Positions 57,501-64,000 of a stretch of 64,000 nucleotides of DNA are shown here, one piece after another (the stretch's first letter is position 1; each line of letters begins with the position of its first letter). The stretch is from Pseudomonas iridis. Lineage in GTDB: Bacteria; Pseudomonadota; Gammaproteobacteria; Pseudomonadales; Pseudomonadaceae. The notes under the pieces are model-generated. The model ran no database searches. It was given only the letters and a program-made list of their open reading frames with translations, and was not told the DNA's origin. A program made the translations under genes and the position numbers. The stretch lies in assembly GCF_017980685.1 (NCBI RefSeq), contig NZ_JACXXO010000001.1, positions 186,001 through 250,000 of the forward strand, in the 5' to 3' direction.

Positions 57501-60500
57501 TTGGCGTTGAGCACGAGCGTGCCGTAAGTACCGGTAAAAGTACCAGCGGTGACCGGGCCGGTGGCCACGCGGTCGGCGCCCTGCACGTCGTTGGTCAGGA
57601 CGTTGCCGGTCAGCGTGAGTTGAGCTTCCGAGGCGGTGGTTGCGTTGCTATCGTCAATGGCGCTTGGCAGGTCATCGACGATGTTCACATCGAGGGTTGC
57701 GTTGGCGATGGTGCCGTTGTCATCGACCACCGTGACGGCGAACTGCTCAGGCAAATTGTTCGCGCCATTGGCGTTCGGATGGGTTTCGTTATCCACCAGG
57801 GTGTAGCTGTAACTGACCACGCCCGTCGTGGCGTTGAAACCGGTGATGGTCAGCGTGCTGCCCAGCGGCGTGGTGACCGATTGCGGGAACCCGGCGGCGA
57901 CGCCATTGGTGACAACGGCAATGCCACCGATAGTCAGCGTGGTGACGCCGTCCAGTGCGGTGATGGTGAAGGTGCCGTTTTGCGTTAGCGCGGATGAGTC
58001 AGGCGCGCTGCCGTCACTCAGATTCTGCTCGTAAACAGTGAGCTCGCCACCGTTTACGTCGAGGCCGTTGATGATCACCGGATCGTCGTTGTTTTGGATC
58101 TGCAACACGAGGTTCGCAGTGCTGGTATCGCCGTCAGCATCGGTGATGGTGTAGGCGAAGGTTTCCGTGCCGTTGCCGCCGCCGGTCAGGGCTTTGAAAT
58201 CGGCATCACTGGTGTTCAGCGTGTAGGTGTAAGTGCCGTTGGCGTTGAGCACCAACGTGCCGTAGGTACCGGTGAACGTGCCAGCGGTGATCGGGCCGGT
58301 GGCCACGCGGTCGGCGCCTTGCACGTCGTTGGTCAGGACGTTGCCGGTCAGCGTCAGCAAAGTTTCTGAAGCGGTCGATGTGTTGCTGTCGTTCACGGCG
58401 CTTGGCAGGTCATCGACGATGTTCACATCGAGGGTCGCGTTGGCGGTGGTGCCGTTGTCATCGACCACGGTGACGGCGAACTGCTCAGGCAAATTGTTGG
58501 CGCCGTTGGCGGTTGCGTGAGCTTCGTTGTCGACCAGGGTGTAGCTGTAACTGACCACGCCGGTCGTTGCGTTGAAACCGGTGATGGTCAGCGTGCTGCC
58601 CAGCGGCGTGGTAACAGATTGTGGAAAACCGACGGCGACGCCATTGGTGACCACGGCAATGCCACCGATCGTCAGCGTGGTGACGCCGTCCAGTGCGGTG
58701 ATGGTGAAGGTGCCGTTTTGCGTTAGCGCCGCGGAGTCAGGCGCGCTGCCGTCGCTGAGGTTTTTTTCGAAGACGGTGAGTTCGCCACCCTCTACGTTCA
58801 AGCCGTTGATGATCACCGGATCGTCGTTGTTTTGGATCTGCAGAACGAGGTTCGCGGTGCTGGTATCGCCGTCGGCATCGGTGATGGTGTAGGCGAAGGT
58901 CTCCGTGCCATTGCCGCCGCCGGTCAGAGCTTTGAAATCGGCATCGCTGGTGTTCAGCGTGTAGGTGTAAGTGCCGCTGGCGTTGAGCACCAGCGTGCCG
59001 TAGGTACCGGTGAACGTACCGGCGGTGATCGGGCCGGTGGCGACTCGGTCGGCGCCCTGCACATCGTTGGTCAGGACGTTGCCGGTCAGCGTGAGTTGAG
59101 CTTCCGAGGCGGTGGTTGCGTTGCTGTCGTTAACGGCGTTTGGCAGGTCATCGACGATGTTCACGTCGAGGGTGCCGTTGGCAGTGGTGCCATTGTCATC
59201 GACCACGGTGACGGCGAACTGCTCAGGCAAATTGTTCGCACCGTTGGCGGTTGCGTGCGCTTCGTTGTCGACCAGGGTGTAGCTGTAACTGACCACGCCG
59301 GTCGTCGCGTTGAACCCGGTGATGGTCAGCGTGCTGCCCAGAGGGGTGGTAACCGATTGCGGAAAGCCTGCAGCCACGCCATTGGTGACCACGGCAATGC
59401 CACCGATCGTCAGCGTGGTGACGCCGTCCAGTGCGGTGATGGTGAAGGTGCCGTTTTGCGTTAGCGCCGCGGAGTCAGGCGCGCTGCCGTCGCTGAGGTT
59501 TTTTTCGAAGACGGTGAGTTCGCCACCCTCTACGTTCAAGCCATTGATGATCACCGGATCGTCGTTGTTTTGGATCTGCAGAACGAGGTTCGCGGTGCTG
59601 GTATCGCCGTCGGCATCGGTGATGGTGTAGGCGAAGGTTTCCGTGCCGTTGCCGCCGCCGGTCAGAGCTTTGAAATCGGCATCGCTGGTGTTCAGCGTGT
59701 AGGTGTAAGTGCCGTTGGCGTTGAGCACCAGCGTGCCGTAGGTACCGGTAAAAGTACCAGCGGTGATCGGGCCGGTGGCGACGCGGTCGGCGCCCTGCAC
59801 GTCGTTGGTCAGGACGTTGCCGGTCAGCGTCAACGAGGTTTCTGAAGCGATGCCATTGCCGTCATCGACCGCGACCGGCACGTCGTCGGTGATGTTGACG
59901 TCGAGCGTTCCCGTGGCGGTGTCGCCATTGCTGTCGCTGGCAATCACGGTGAACTGTTCACTGAGATTGTTGGCGCCGTCGCCGGCCGCATGGGTTTCGT
60001 TGCCGTTGAGCGTATAGCTATAGGTGACCACGCCAGTCGCCGGGTTGTAACCGGTGATGGTCAGCGTATTGCCCAGTTGCGTGGTGATCGACTGCGGGAA
60101 GCCGACGGCCACGCCACCGTTGATCAGGTTGATGCCGCCGATGCTCAGACTGGTCAGACCGTCCGGTGCCGATACGGTGAAGCTGCCGCTTTGCGTCAGA
60201 GCCCCGCTATTGGCGGCAGAGCCGTCGGGCAGATTGGCTTCGTTTACGTTCAGTTCGCCACCGTCTGCCGCAAGCCCGCCGAGCGTGACCGGATTGTTCA
60301 CCGGTGGCGGCGGAACAACAGGCACGACGATATCGCCGCCGTCGTCACCATTGTCGATGACTGCTTCGCGGCGTTCTTCGGGAAACTCGGGAATACCGTT
60401 AAACCCGGCAGTGGGGAAACCGATAACCGGATCGACCCGCCCGCCGACTTCCTCCAGCAACACAAAGCTGTGGCCGCCGCCCACCTCGCCCGGCGCACCC

Positions 60501-60868
60501 GTTGGGGCATTCGGGCCTGCAGCGGTGGCTTCAGCGGTTTTACTCGGGTCTTCACCGGCGGCGATGGCTTTCTGGATCTGTTCGACATCGGTCAGTTGTG
60601 CGTCGCTCGGGGTCAGCGCTTCAGCGACGTTCACCTGTGCTGCCTGGCCGGCCAGCAATTGGTCGGTCATGGTCACGTTGCTACCGCGGCCCAAGGTCAG
60701 TTCCTGGCCATTTTGCAGATGAACGGCAACCGCGCCCTCGGCCCCGGTGATCAGTTGATCGCCTGCAAACAGCCGATCCCCCTCAACCAGAACACGACGA
60801 GCACCGTCGGTGCCTTGAGCGAAAACCTGGCCAATAACCTTGGTGACTGTGCCGATGAGCGTTGCCAT
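51527..60868 (-). CDS. Giant Lap-type RTX adhesin (3113 aa)
   Basis: A type I-secreted biofilm adhesin of the LapA/MapA group. Residues 1-110 (MATLIGTVTKVIGQVFAQGT) form the retention module that holds the protein in the TolC pore. TAAG at 115-118 matches the LapG cleavage motif. From about 215 to 2290 there are VCBS-like repeats, several copies of one 246-residue unit. A VWA domain follows with MIDAS Asp2314 (VLDISGSM). The C-terminal about 300 residues have RTX nonapeptides (GGAGNDLLYSG) and the secretion signal (GGAGADTFQWLKGNSG). ATG 60868 with GGAGG is clearly the start, although the frame stays open to 61039. The transport genes are divergent next door. Confidence 0.93.
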   Translation of the reverse strand: MATLIGTVTKVIGQVFAQGTDGARRVLVEGDRLFAGDQLITGAEGAVAVHLQNGQELTLGRGSNVTMTDQLLAGQAAQVNVAEALTPSDAQLTDVEQIQKAIAAGEDPSKTAEATAAGPNAPTGAPGEVGGGHSFVLLEEVGGRVDPVIGFPTAGFNGIPEFPEERREAVIDNGDDGGDIVVPVVPPPPVNNPVTLGGLAADGGELNVNEANLPDGSAANSGALTQSGSFTVSAPDGLTSLSIGGINLINGGVAVGFPQSITTQLGNTLTITGYNPATGVVTYSYTLNGNETHAAGDGANNLSEQFTVIASDSNGDTATGTLDVNITDDVPVAVDDGNGIASETSLTLTGNVLTNDVQGADRVATGPITAGTFTGTYGTLVLNANGTYTYTLNTSDADFKALTGGGNGTETFAYTITDADGDTSTANLVLQIQNNDDPVIINGLNVEGGELTVFEKNLSDGSAPDSAALTQNGTFTITALDGVTTLTIGGIAVVTNGVAAGFPQSVTTPLGSTLTITGFNATTGVVSYSYTLVDNEAHATANGANNLPEQFAVTVVDDNGTTANGTLDVNIVDDLPNAVNDSNATTASEAQLTLTGNVLTNDVQGADRVATGPITAGTFTGTYGTLVLNASGTYTYTLNTSDADFKALTGGGNGTETFAYTITDADGDTSTANLVLQIQNNDDPVIINGLNVEGGELTVFEKNLSDGSAPDSAALTQNGTFTITALDGVTTLTIGGIAVVTNGVAVGFPQSVTTPLGSTLTITGFNATTGVVSYSYTLVDNEAHATANGANNLPEQFAVTVVDDNGTTANATLDVNIVDDLPSAVNDSNTSTASETLLTLTGNVLTNDVQGADRVATGPITAGTFTGTYGTLVLNANGTYTYTLNTSDADFKALTGGGNGTETFAYTITDADGDTSTANLVLQIQNNDDPVIINGLDVNGGELTVYEQNLSDGSAPDSSALTQNGTFTITALDGVTTLTIGGIAVVTNGVAAGFPQSVTTPLGSTLTITGFNATTGVVSYSYTLVDNETHPNANGANNLPEQFAVTVVDDNGTIANATLDVNIVDDLPSAIDDSNATTASEAQLTLTGNVLTNDVQGADRVATGPVTAGTFTGTYGTLVLNANGTYTYTLNTSDADFKALTGGGNGTETFAYTLTDADGDTSSANLVLQIHNNDDPVIINGLDVNGGELTVYEQNLSDGSAPDSSALTQNGTFTITALDGVTTLTIGGIAVVTNGVAAGFPQSVTTPLGSTLTITGFNATTGVVSYSYTLVDNETHPNANGANNLPEQFAVTVVDDNGTTANATLDVNIVDDLPNAVDDSNAITASEAQLTLTGNVLTNDVQGADRVATGPITAGTFTGTYGTLVLNANGTYTYTLNTSDADFKALTGGGNGTETFAYTITDADGDTSTANLVLQIHNNDDPVIINGLDVNGGELTVYEQNLSDGTSPNTPALTQSGTFTVTALDGLQTLSVGGIAVVTNGVAAGFPQSVTTPLGSTLTITGFNAATGVVSYSYTLVDNETHPNANGANSITENFNVVATDTDGSTASGQINVNIVDDLPSAYSDAASVAEGGTVSGNVLLNDIGGADGPAVTGAVVGVRVGADTSTSAIGGLNSQINGTYGYLTLDANGNAVYHSNPNTVNGPGAVDVFTYTVRDADGDESTTTITIDVSNSKLYAVSDTDVTVYEKALDLTKDGADLAPGTVTGSDPTSTGETASGTLVGSVNGAVGAISYALVGSATGNYGQIVLNPNGTYTYTLTSPATTTPNADDGANTLTETFTYQATDSLGNIVTSTLVVSIVDDVPKAMDDSNANTASETQLTLSGNVLTNDVQGADVVATGPITPGTFTGTYGTLVLNANGTYTYTLDATDADFKNLQGGGNGTETFTYTLTDADGDTSTANLVLNVHNNDDPVVLNDLDVNGGELTVYEKHLSDGTSPNTSALTQSGTFTVTALDGLQTLSVGGIAVVTNGVAAGFPQSTVSPLGSTFTITGFNATTGVVSYSYTLVDNETHPNANGANSITENFNVVATDTDGSTASGQINVNIVDDLPTAKPDTGSVAEGGTINVSVLGNDVNGADGAVTVIGVRAGSNTATSAVGGLNSNINGAYGYLTLDAAGNAVYHSNPNSVSPPGATDTFTYSIRDSDGDESTTTITINVADSKLIASVDQDVTVYEKALDLSKDGQDLAPGTVTGSEPGNTGETASGTLVGAVTGGSGALTYTLVGSATGTYGQIQLNADGTYTYTLTSAPKTSPNANDGPNTLSESFTYKATDALGNTTTSTLVVNIVDDVPKAVASDRSVTAVEIDSNLLIVLDISGSMADASGVPGLSRLALAKQAISALLDKYDDLGDVKVQLVTFSSNATDRTAVWVDVATAKTILAGLTAGGGTNYDAAVAVMQTAFNTSGKLTGAQNVGYFFSDGKPNEGDINAADEAALKNFLDANNIKNYAIGLGSGVSNANLDPLAYDGINHTNTNAVVVTDLNQLNSVLSGTVQGAPVTGSLLGEGGTFGADGGFIKSIVIDGTTYTYDPKALSGQGSLIASGGVNHGTFNTANNTLSIATNNSGTLLINLDTGEYTYTSQKTTAVVLTENIGFTVSDNDGDLASSTLTVKVIPNAPPVAMDDHVITNVLSGNIVVPGELLLANDTDPNGDTLNATPTSFNTGWVSKAADFTGTGAINFTGTNANNAANQNLANVRSAFSANAATMTAVLVVSGYLGAVTNSNANDEDRITVNLRQGETLNLDHNLAAGNVSMEYSINGGGWIALADGQTLTATSNAVYQIHITNLTNPSGGNVNGSENYQLTMKLNYAGAQDITPDYHGTYTANDNHGGSDTANVSISYQDGHTLTGTAGDDVLVAGTGNNIINAGDGNDVLTAGSGNNELHGGAGNDLLYSGAGNDLLDGGSGTDTASYAHATAAVTVNLGLLVAQNTLGAGTDTLTGIENLVGSNFNDSLTGDNNNNVINGGLGNDTLNGGGGDDLLIGGMGNNTLTGGAGADTFQWLKGNSGHDLITDFTPGTDKLDLSQLLQGENGTTSSLDDYLHFTVSGSGASVMTSIDVSAMAGATPNQTIDLAGVNLASHYGVMPGAGGMIASGHDTATIISGMLNDHSLKVDTV
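56570..60300 (-). repeat. Tandem 738-bp repeats within the adhesin gene
   Basis: Unit boundaries recur every 738 bases (for example the CACCGGATCGTCGTTGTT segment near 56600, 57340, 58078, 58816 and 59554). Units at 57-60 kb are nearly identical; more diverged relatives continue to 54.7 kb and at the N-terminal end. Confidence 0.9.
60515..60526 (-). other. Predicted LapG protease site (TAAG) in the adhesin
   Basis: Codes for Thr-Ala-Ala-Gly at residues 115-118, just after the retention module. P. fluorescens LapA is cut between the two alanines of a TAAG at about 107-110. Cleavage here is inferred. Confidence 0.75.
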
Positions 60869-61401
60869 GTGAAATCCTCCGCTGCTGACCACCGTCAGCA
60901 CTGGTTCGCGAAGCAGCCCATGGCTCAATCGGGTTGTCGGGGCGACGCTCGCACCCTCGACAGTTCGTTTCACAGGCCTTACCCGAGCGAGAAATTTGAG
61001 TGCTTTCAAGCACCTCCAAACCCTGATCGAGGCAACCAACCTGCTAACGCTACGTAACGGTGGTGAAGCACTCGAGTGACAAAAATCTGTCGCCCATCAA
61101 CCGTTACGCGTCCCTCCCCTTCAGCAGTACTTCGCCGTATGTCGCAAAGTGAATGGAACTTTCCTCAAGCCTTTTTGCGCTCCCTAAAGCGCACAAAACA
61201 AAGGCTTTCGTGGTGAACAATGTGCTGCATTTTACAAACCGCATAAGTTTTTTTCGGAATAAGCCTTATGAAAATTTTTTCTTAGCTACGCTTCAGGATG
61301 TTCTTAGCTCTGTTGTTACAAGAGTGAAACGCTTAAACCTCATAATATCGTCAAATATTTGGCGACAGTAACACACCATCAGGACTCAGGGAGATGCACC
61401 C
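60869..61401. other. Divergent promoter region of the adhesin and its exporter
   Basis: 533 bases with no convincing gene. The right part (61150-61370) is AT-rich. An 18-bp near-perfect dyad (61348-61365, TCGTCAAAT with ATTTGGCGA) lies 37 bases before the tolC-like ATG and may be a regulator site. The left part includes the in-frame upstream extension of the adhesin frame, which is not thought to be translated. Confidence 0.6.
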
Positions 61402-62760
61402 ATGCGCGTTCTAACCCCCCTCTGCAGCGCGGTTTTGCTGGCCATGGCTTGCACTTCTCAAGCCCAGGCAATGAACCTCACGGAGGCGATTCAAAGCACT
61501 ATCGCCACCCACCCGGAACTTGCGTCGCGCGTGGACGCGCGCCTTTCGGCTGATGAACAAGTCAAAGTCGCCAAGGGTGGTTTCTATCCATCCGTCGATT
61601 TGAACGCGGCTTACGGTCGCGGTTACAGCGACAACACCAACACCCGGGCCTTCGGCAATCACAACACCGAAATCCTCACCTACACCCAGTCCGAGCTGCG
61701 CATGCGGCAAATGATCTTCGATGGTTTCAACACGGCCAACGAAGTCGAGCGCACCAAAGGTGTGTCCAACTCGCGCGCCTACTACGCGCAAGGCACCGCG
61801 CAAGACCTGGCCCTGCGCACCATCGAGGTCTACCTCGAAGTGCTCAAGCGCCGCGAACTGGTGACGCTGGCGACGAACAACCTGCAGGCGCACTTGCGCG
61901 TCAACGATCAGATTGGCCTGCGCACCGAGCGCGGCGTCGGCAGCGCCGCCGACTCCGACCAATCGGTCGCCCGTAAAGCCTTGGCACAGAACAACCTCGA
62001 CACCGCCGAAGTTGATCTGGCCGATGCCGAAGCCAATTTCTACAGCGTCGTCGGGCGCATGCCCGATGAACTGGAAACCCCGGCCTCGACTCGCGGCGAA
62101 CTGCCCACCCAACTGCGCGAAGCCCAGCAGAGCATGGTCGACAACAACCCGTACCTGAAATCGGCGCAGGCTGACGTGCAGTCGGCCGAGAGCCAGTACG
62201 AAGTCGCCAAGTCGCCGTTCTACCCACGCTTCGATGCTGAAGCCGCCGTTGGTGCGAACAACAACGTGCAGGGTGACGAAGGTCACGACAACGAATGGCG
62301 CGTGGGCATTGTGATGAACTACAACCTGTTCCGTGGTGGCAGCGACAAGGCCCGACTGGCCGCGAACGCGCACGACATCAACCAGGCGATGGACATCCGC
62401 AACAACGCTCTGCGCCAGCTCAACGAGAACATTCGTCTGGCCTGGAACGCCATGGAAAATGCCAAGAAACAAACTCCGACCGCCCGTGAATACGCTGAAA
62501 CCACCAAGCGCGTACGCGCCGCGTACCAGGATCAGTTCGGCCTTGGCCAACGCACCCTGCTCGACTTGCTCGACAGTGAAAACGAGCTCTACAACGCCAA
62601 CCGTCGCTACACCGAAATCCGCTACACCGAGGAGTATTCGATGTATCGCGTGCTGGCCAATATGGGCCTGTTGCTGAGCAAACAACGGGTGGTGCTGCCA
62701 GCGGATGCGATTGCTTCTGCCGAAGTCAAAAACGAAGCACGCCTGCCAGAGCTGAAATAA
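61402..62760 (+). CDS. TolC-family outer-membrane channel of the adhesin exporter (LapE-like)
   Basis: A 452-residue outer-membrane efflux protein. A signal peptide (about 1-23, ending TSQAQA) and two repeated OEP halves are visible (MNLTEAIQSTIATHPELASR onward, and YLKSAQADVQSAESQYEVAK onward). The conserved FGLGQRTLLDLLDSENELYNA segment is typical of LapE/AggA/TolC of type I secretion. It is divergent from the adhesin and upstream of a LapB-like gene, so it probably forms the pore that holds the adhesin. Confidence 0.92.
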   Translation: MRVLTPLCSAVLLAMACTSQAQAMNLTEAIQSTIATHPELASRVDARLSADEQVKVAKGGFYPSVDLNAAYGRGYSDNTNTRAFGNHNTEILTYTQSELRMRQMIFDGFNTANEVERTKGVSNSRAYYAQGTAQDLALRTIEVYLEVLKRRELVTLATNNLQAHLRVNDQIGLRTERGVGSAADSDQSVARKALAQNNLDTAEVDLADAEANFYSVVGRMPDELETPASTRGELPTQLREAQQSMVDNNPYLKSAQADVQSAESQYEVAKSPFYPRFDAEAAVGANNNVQGDEGHDNEWRVGIVMNYNLFRGGSDKARLAANAHDINQAMDIRNNALRQLNENIRLAWNAMENAKKQTPTAREYAETTKRVRAAYQDQFGLGQRTLLDLLDSENELYNANRRYTEIRYTEEYSMYRVLANMGLLLSKQRVVLPADAIASAEVKNEARLPELK

Positions 62761-62766
62761 CCCTTC

Positions 62767-62861
62767 TGTAGGAGCTGCCGCAGGCTCGGGCTGCGATCGG
62801 ACGATCTTTTGATGTTGGTTTTCCAAGATCAAAAGATCGCAGCCTGCGGCAGCTCCTACAC
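62767..62861. repeat. REP-type inverted repeat (GCGATCTTTTGAT class)
   Basis: TGTAGGAGCTGCCGCAGGCT and its complement flank the GATCTTTTGAT core, in the gap between the tolC-like and lapB-like genes. Confidence 0.88.
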
Positions 62862-62894
62862 AGGGCGATGTGCACACAACCAGGGGCGATCAAT

Positions 62895-64000
62895 ATGACT
62901 AGCATGGCCGGCGGCGGCAACGCCGGGGTCGATCCGCGGCTGAGCTTCGATGATCCGTTACTCGACGGTCTGTTGATCCTCTGCAAACTCCATGGCGCGA
63001 CTGTCAGCCGCGCCAGCCTGAGTGCCGGACTGCCCCTGAACAAACAACGCCTGAGCCTGGATCTGCTGCCTCGCGCAGCCGCCCGGGCGGGGTTGCAGGC
63101 GCGGCTATTACGCCGCGAGCTGAAAGACATTTCCCCGCTGAATCTGCCGATTCTGCTACTGCTCAAAGACGGTCGCACCGCCGTGCTGCGGCGCTTTGGC
63201 GATGACGGCAAGGCGCTGATCCTGCCAAGCGAAGCCGATGGCGGCGAGCAGTGGGTCAGCCGCGAAGAACTCAGCGAACACTACAGCGGCCAGGCCTTGT
63301 TCGCGCGGCCACGGCATGAACTCGAAGACCTGCGCTCGCCGCTGGTGCCACGGGTGCATGCGTGGTTTCGCGACACCCTGAAGCTGTCTAAATGGCTTTA
63401 CAGCGATGCAATTCTTGCCAGTTTCCTGATCAACCTGCTGGGCCTGATGGTGCCGCTGTTTGTCATGCAAACCTACGACCGCGTGGTGCCCAATCAGGCC
63501 ACGTCAACCCTGTGGGTGTTATCGATCGGCCTGTTGATCGGCACCGGTTTCGAACTGGTGCTGCGAGTGGTGCGCGCGCATCTGCTGGACAGCGCAGGCA
63601 AGAAAACCGATGTGATCCTTTCCGCGACGTTATTTGAACGCATCACCGGCATGTCGATGAAGGCACGACCAGCAACCATCGGCGGTTTTGCCCAGAGCAT
63701 TCACGACTTCCAGGGCCTGCGCGAATTCCTCACCGCGGTGACCCTGACCAGCCTGATCGACCTGCCCTTCGTGGTGCTGATGCTGGTGGTGATCGGCCTG
63801 CTCGGCGGCTGGCTGGTGGTGATTCCACTGCTGGCGTTTCCGTTGACGATCATCTTCGCGATGATCATTCAAGTGCGCCTGCGTGACACCGTGCAGAAGA
63901 GTTTGAGCCTCGGAGCCGAACGCCAGGCGCTGCTGATCGAGACCCTCGGTGGCCTGGAAACCCTCAAGGCCTGCAGCGCCGAAAGCGAGCGCCAGCACAA
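62895..64000 (+). CDS. Type I secretion ABC transporter (LapB-like), 3' end missing
   Basis: The first 368 codons of an inner-membrane ABC exporter; the frame runs off the right edge. The N-terminus (residues about 15-140, LLDGLLILCKLHGATVSRAS) is a C39-like domain: the catalytic cysteine and histidine of C39 peptidases are not seen, as expected for RTX exporters that do not cut their substrate. Membrane helices start at about residue 165 (SDAILASFLINLLGLMVPLF, MQTYDRVVPNQA is a family signature). The ATP-binding domain lies beyond the window. GGGGCGAT is a modest ribosome site before ATG 62895; ATG 62904 is possible. Confidence 0.93.
   Translation, partial: MTSMAGGGNAGVDPRLSFDDPLLDGLLILCKLHGATVSRASLSAGLPLNKQRLSLDLLPRAAARAGLQARLLRRELKDISPLNLPILLLLKDGRTAVLRRFGDDGKALILPSEADGGEQWVSREELSEHYSGQALFARPRHELEDLRSPLVPRVHAWFRDTLKLSKWLYSDAILASFLINLLGLMVPLFVMQTYDRVVPNQATSTLWVLSIGLLIGTGFELVLRVVRAHLLDSAGKKTDVILSATLFERITGMSMKARPATIGGFAQSIHDFQGLREFLTAVTLTSLIDLPFVVLMLVVIGLLGGWLVVIPLLAFPLTIIFAMIIQVRLRDTVQKSLSLGAERQALLIETLGGLETLKACSAESERQH

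Noticed and set aside
56570..60300. Regular repeats as a CRISPR array
   Set aside because: The repeat unit is 738 bases, in frame and protein-coding.
60869..61039. N-terminal extension of the adhesin frame (57 codons)
   Set aside because: The GGAGG site and the retention-module start MATLIGTVTK place the start at 60868; the extension is Arg-rich and unlike the family.

Overview
The window reads as a chromosomal segment of a Pseudomonas of the fluorescens complex. The evidence is the high GC content, the dense REP elements of the types usual in that group, and core gene blocks in Pseudomonas order (rluB-scpB-scpA-tsaC-like-rnm, yciB-yciI, cpxR-cpxP-like-cpxA, plpD, recQ, and the TolC/ABC pair of a Lap-type adhesin). 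I saw no tRNA, rRNA, transposase, integrase or CRISPR array.

Layout. 1-33 kb is mostly housekeeping. In order it holds an aminotransferase (cut by the left edge), two very small proteins, an MFS exporter, arfB, an AroP-type permease, and a two-gene unit of a 45-residue peptide with an M29/NicX-like metalloenzyme (6.0-7.2 kb). Then come rluB, a DUF1289 gene, scpB, scpA, a YciO/TsaC-type gene and rnm, with yciB-yciI divergent. After these lie a Cpx-type envelope-stress system, a nitroreductase, a TrkH potassium transporter, two AraC regulators, an EamA exporter, a SelT/W/H-like protein, the patatin/Omp85 protein PlpD, a FimV-like protein, a MarR regulator, recQ, a YecA-type gene and a YbaN-type gene.

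33-51 kb is an accessory island. It encodes four paralogous large proteins built from Ig-like modules (1244, 1798, 644 and 642 residues), none with an evident signal peptide, and one pertactin-type autotransporter. Two near-identical units, each a roughly 280-305 base leader plus a DUF3077/DUF6124-type gene, sit between Ig1 and Ig2 and between Ig4 and the adhesin. The two Ig genes on the plus strand each follow a perfect palindrome matching a LuxR-type lux box, and a 15/20 match lies before the divergent Ig pair. No luxR or luxI gene lies in the window.

51.5-64 kb is a Lap-type surface adhesin locus: a 3113-residue RTX adhesin with an N-terminal retention module, a probable LapG cleavage site, 738-base tandem repeats, a VWA domain and a C-terminal type I secretion signal. 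Divergent from it are its TolC-like outer-membrane channel and the start of its LapB-like ABC transporter. Together the island and this locus look like a cell-surface and biofilm region.

The two most interesting observations are the duplicated structured leader of the DUF3077/DUF6124 genes and the lux-box-associated family of Ig-module proteins with differing C-terminal tips. In the leader, a 16-bp stem is kept through six substitutions, and alternative pairings could hide or expose the ribosome binding site. The 45-residue peptide plus metalloenzyme operon is a third candidate for something undescribed.
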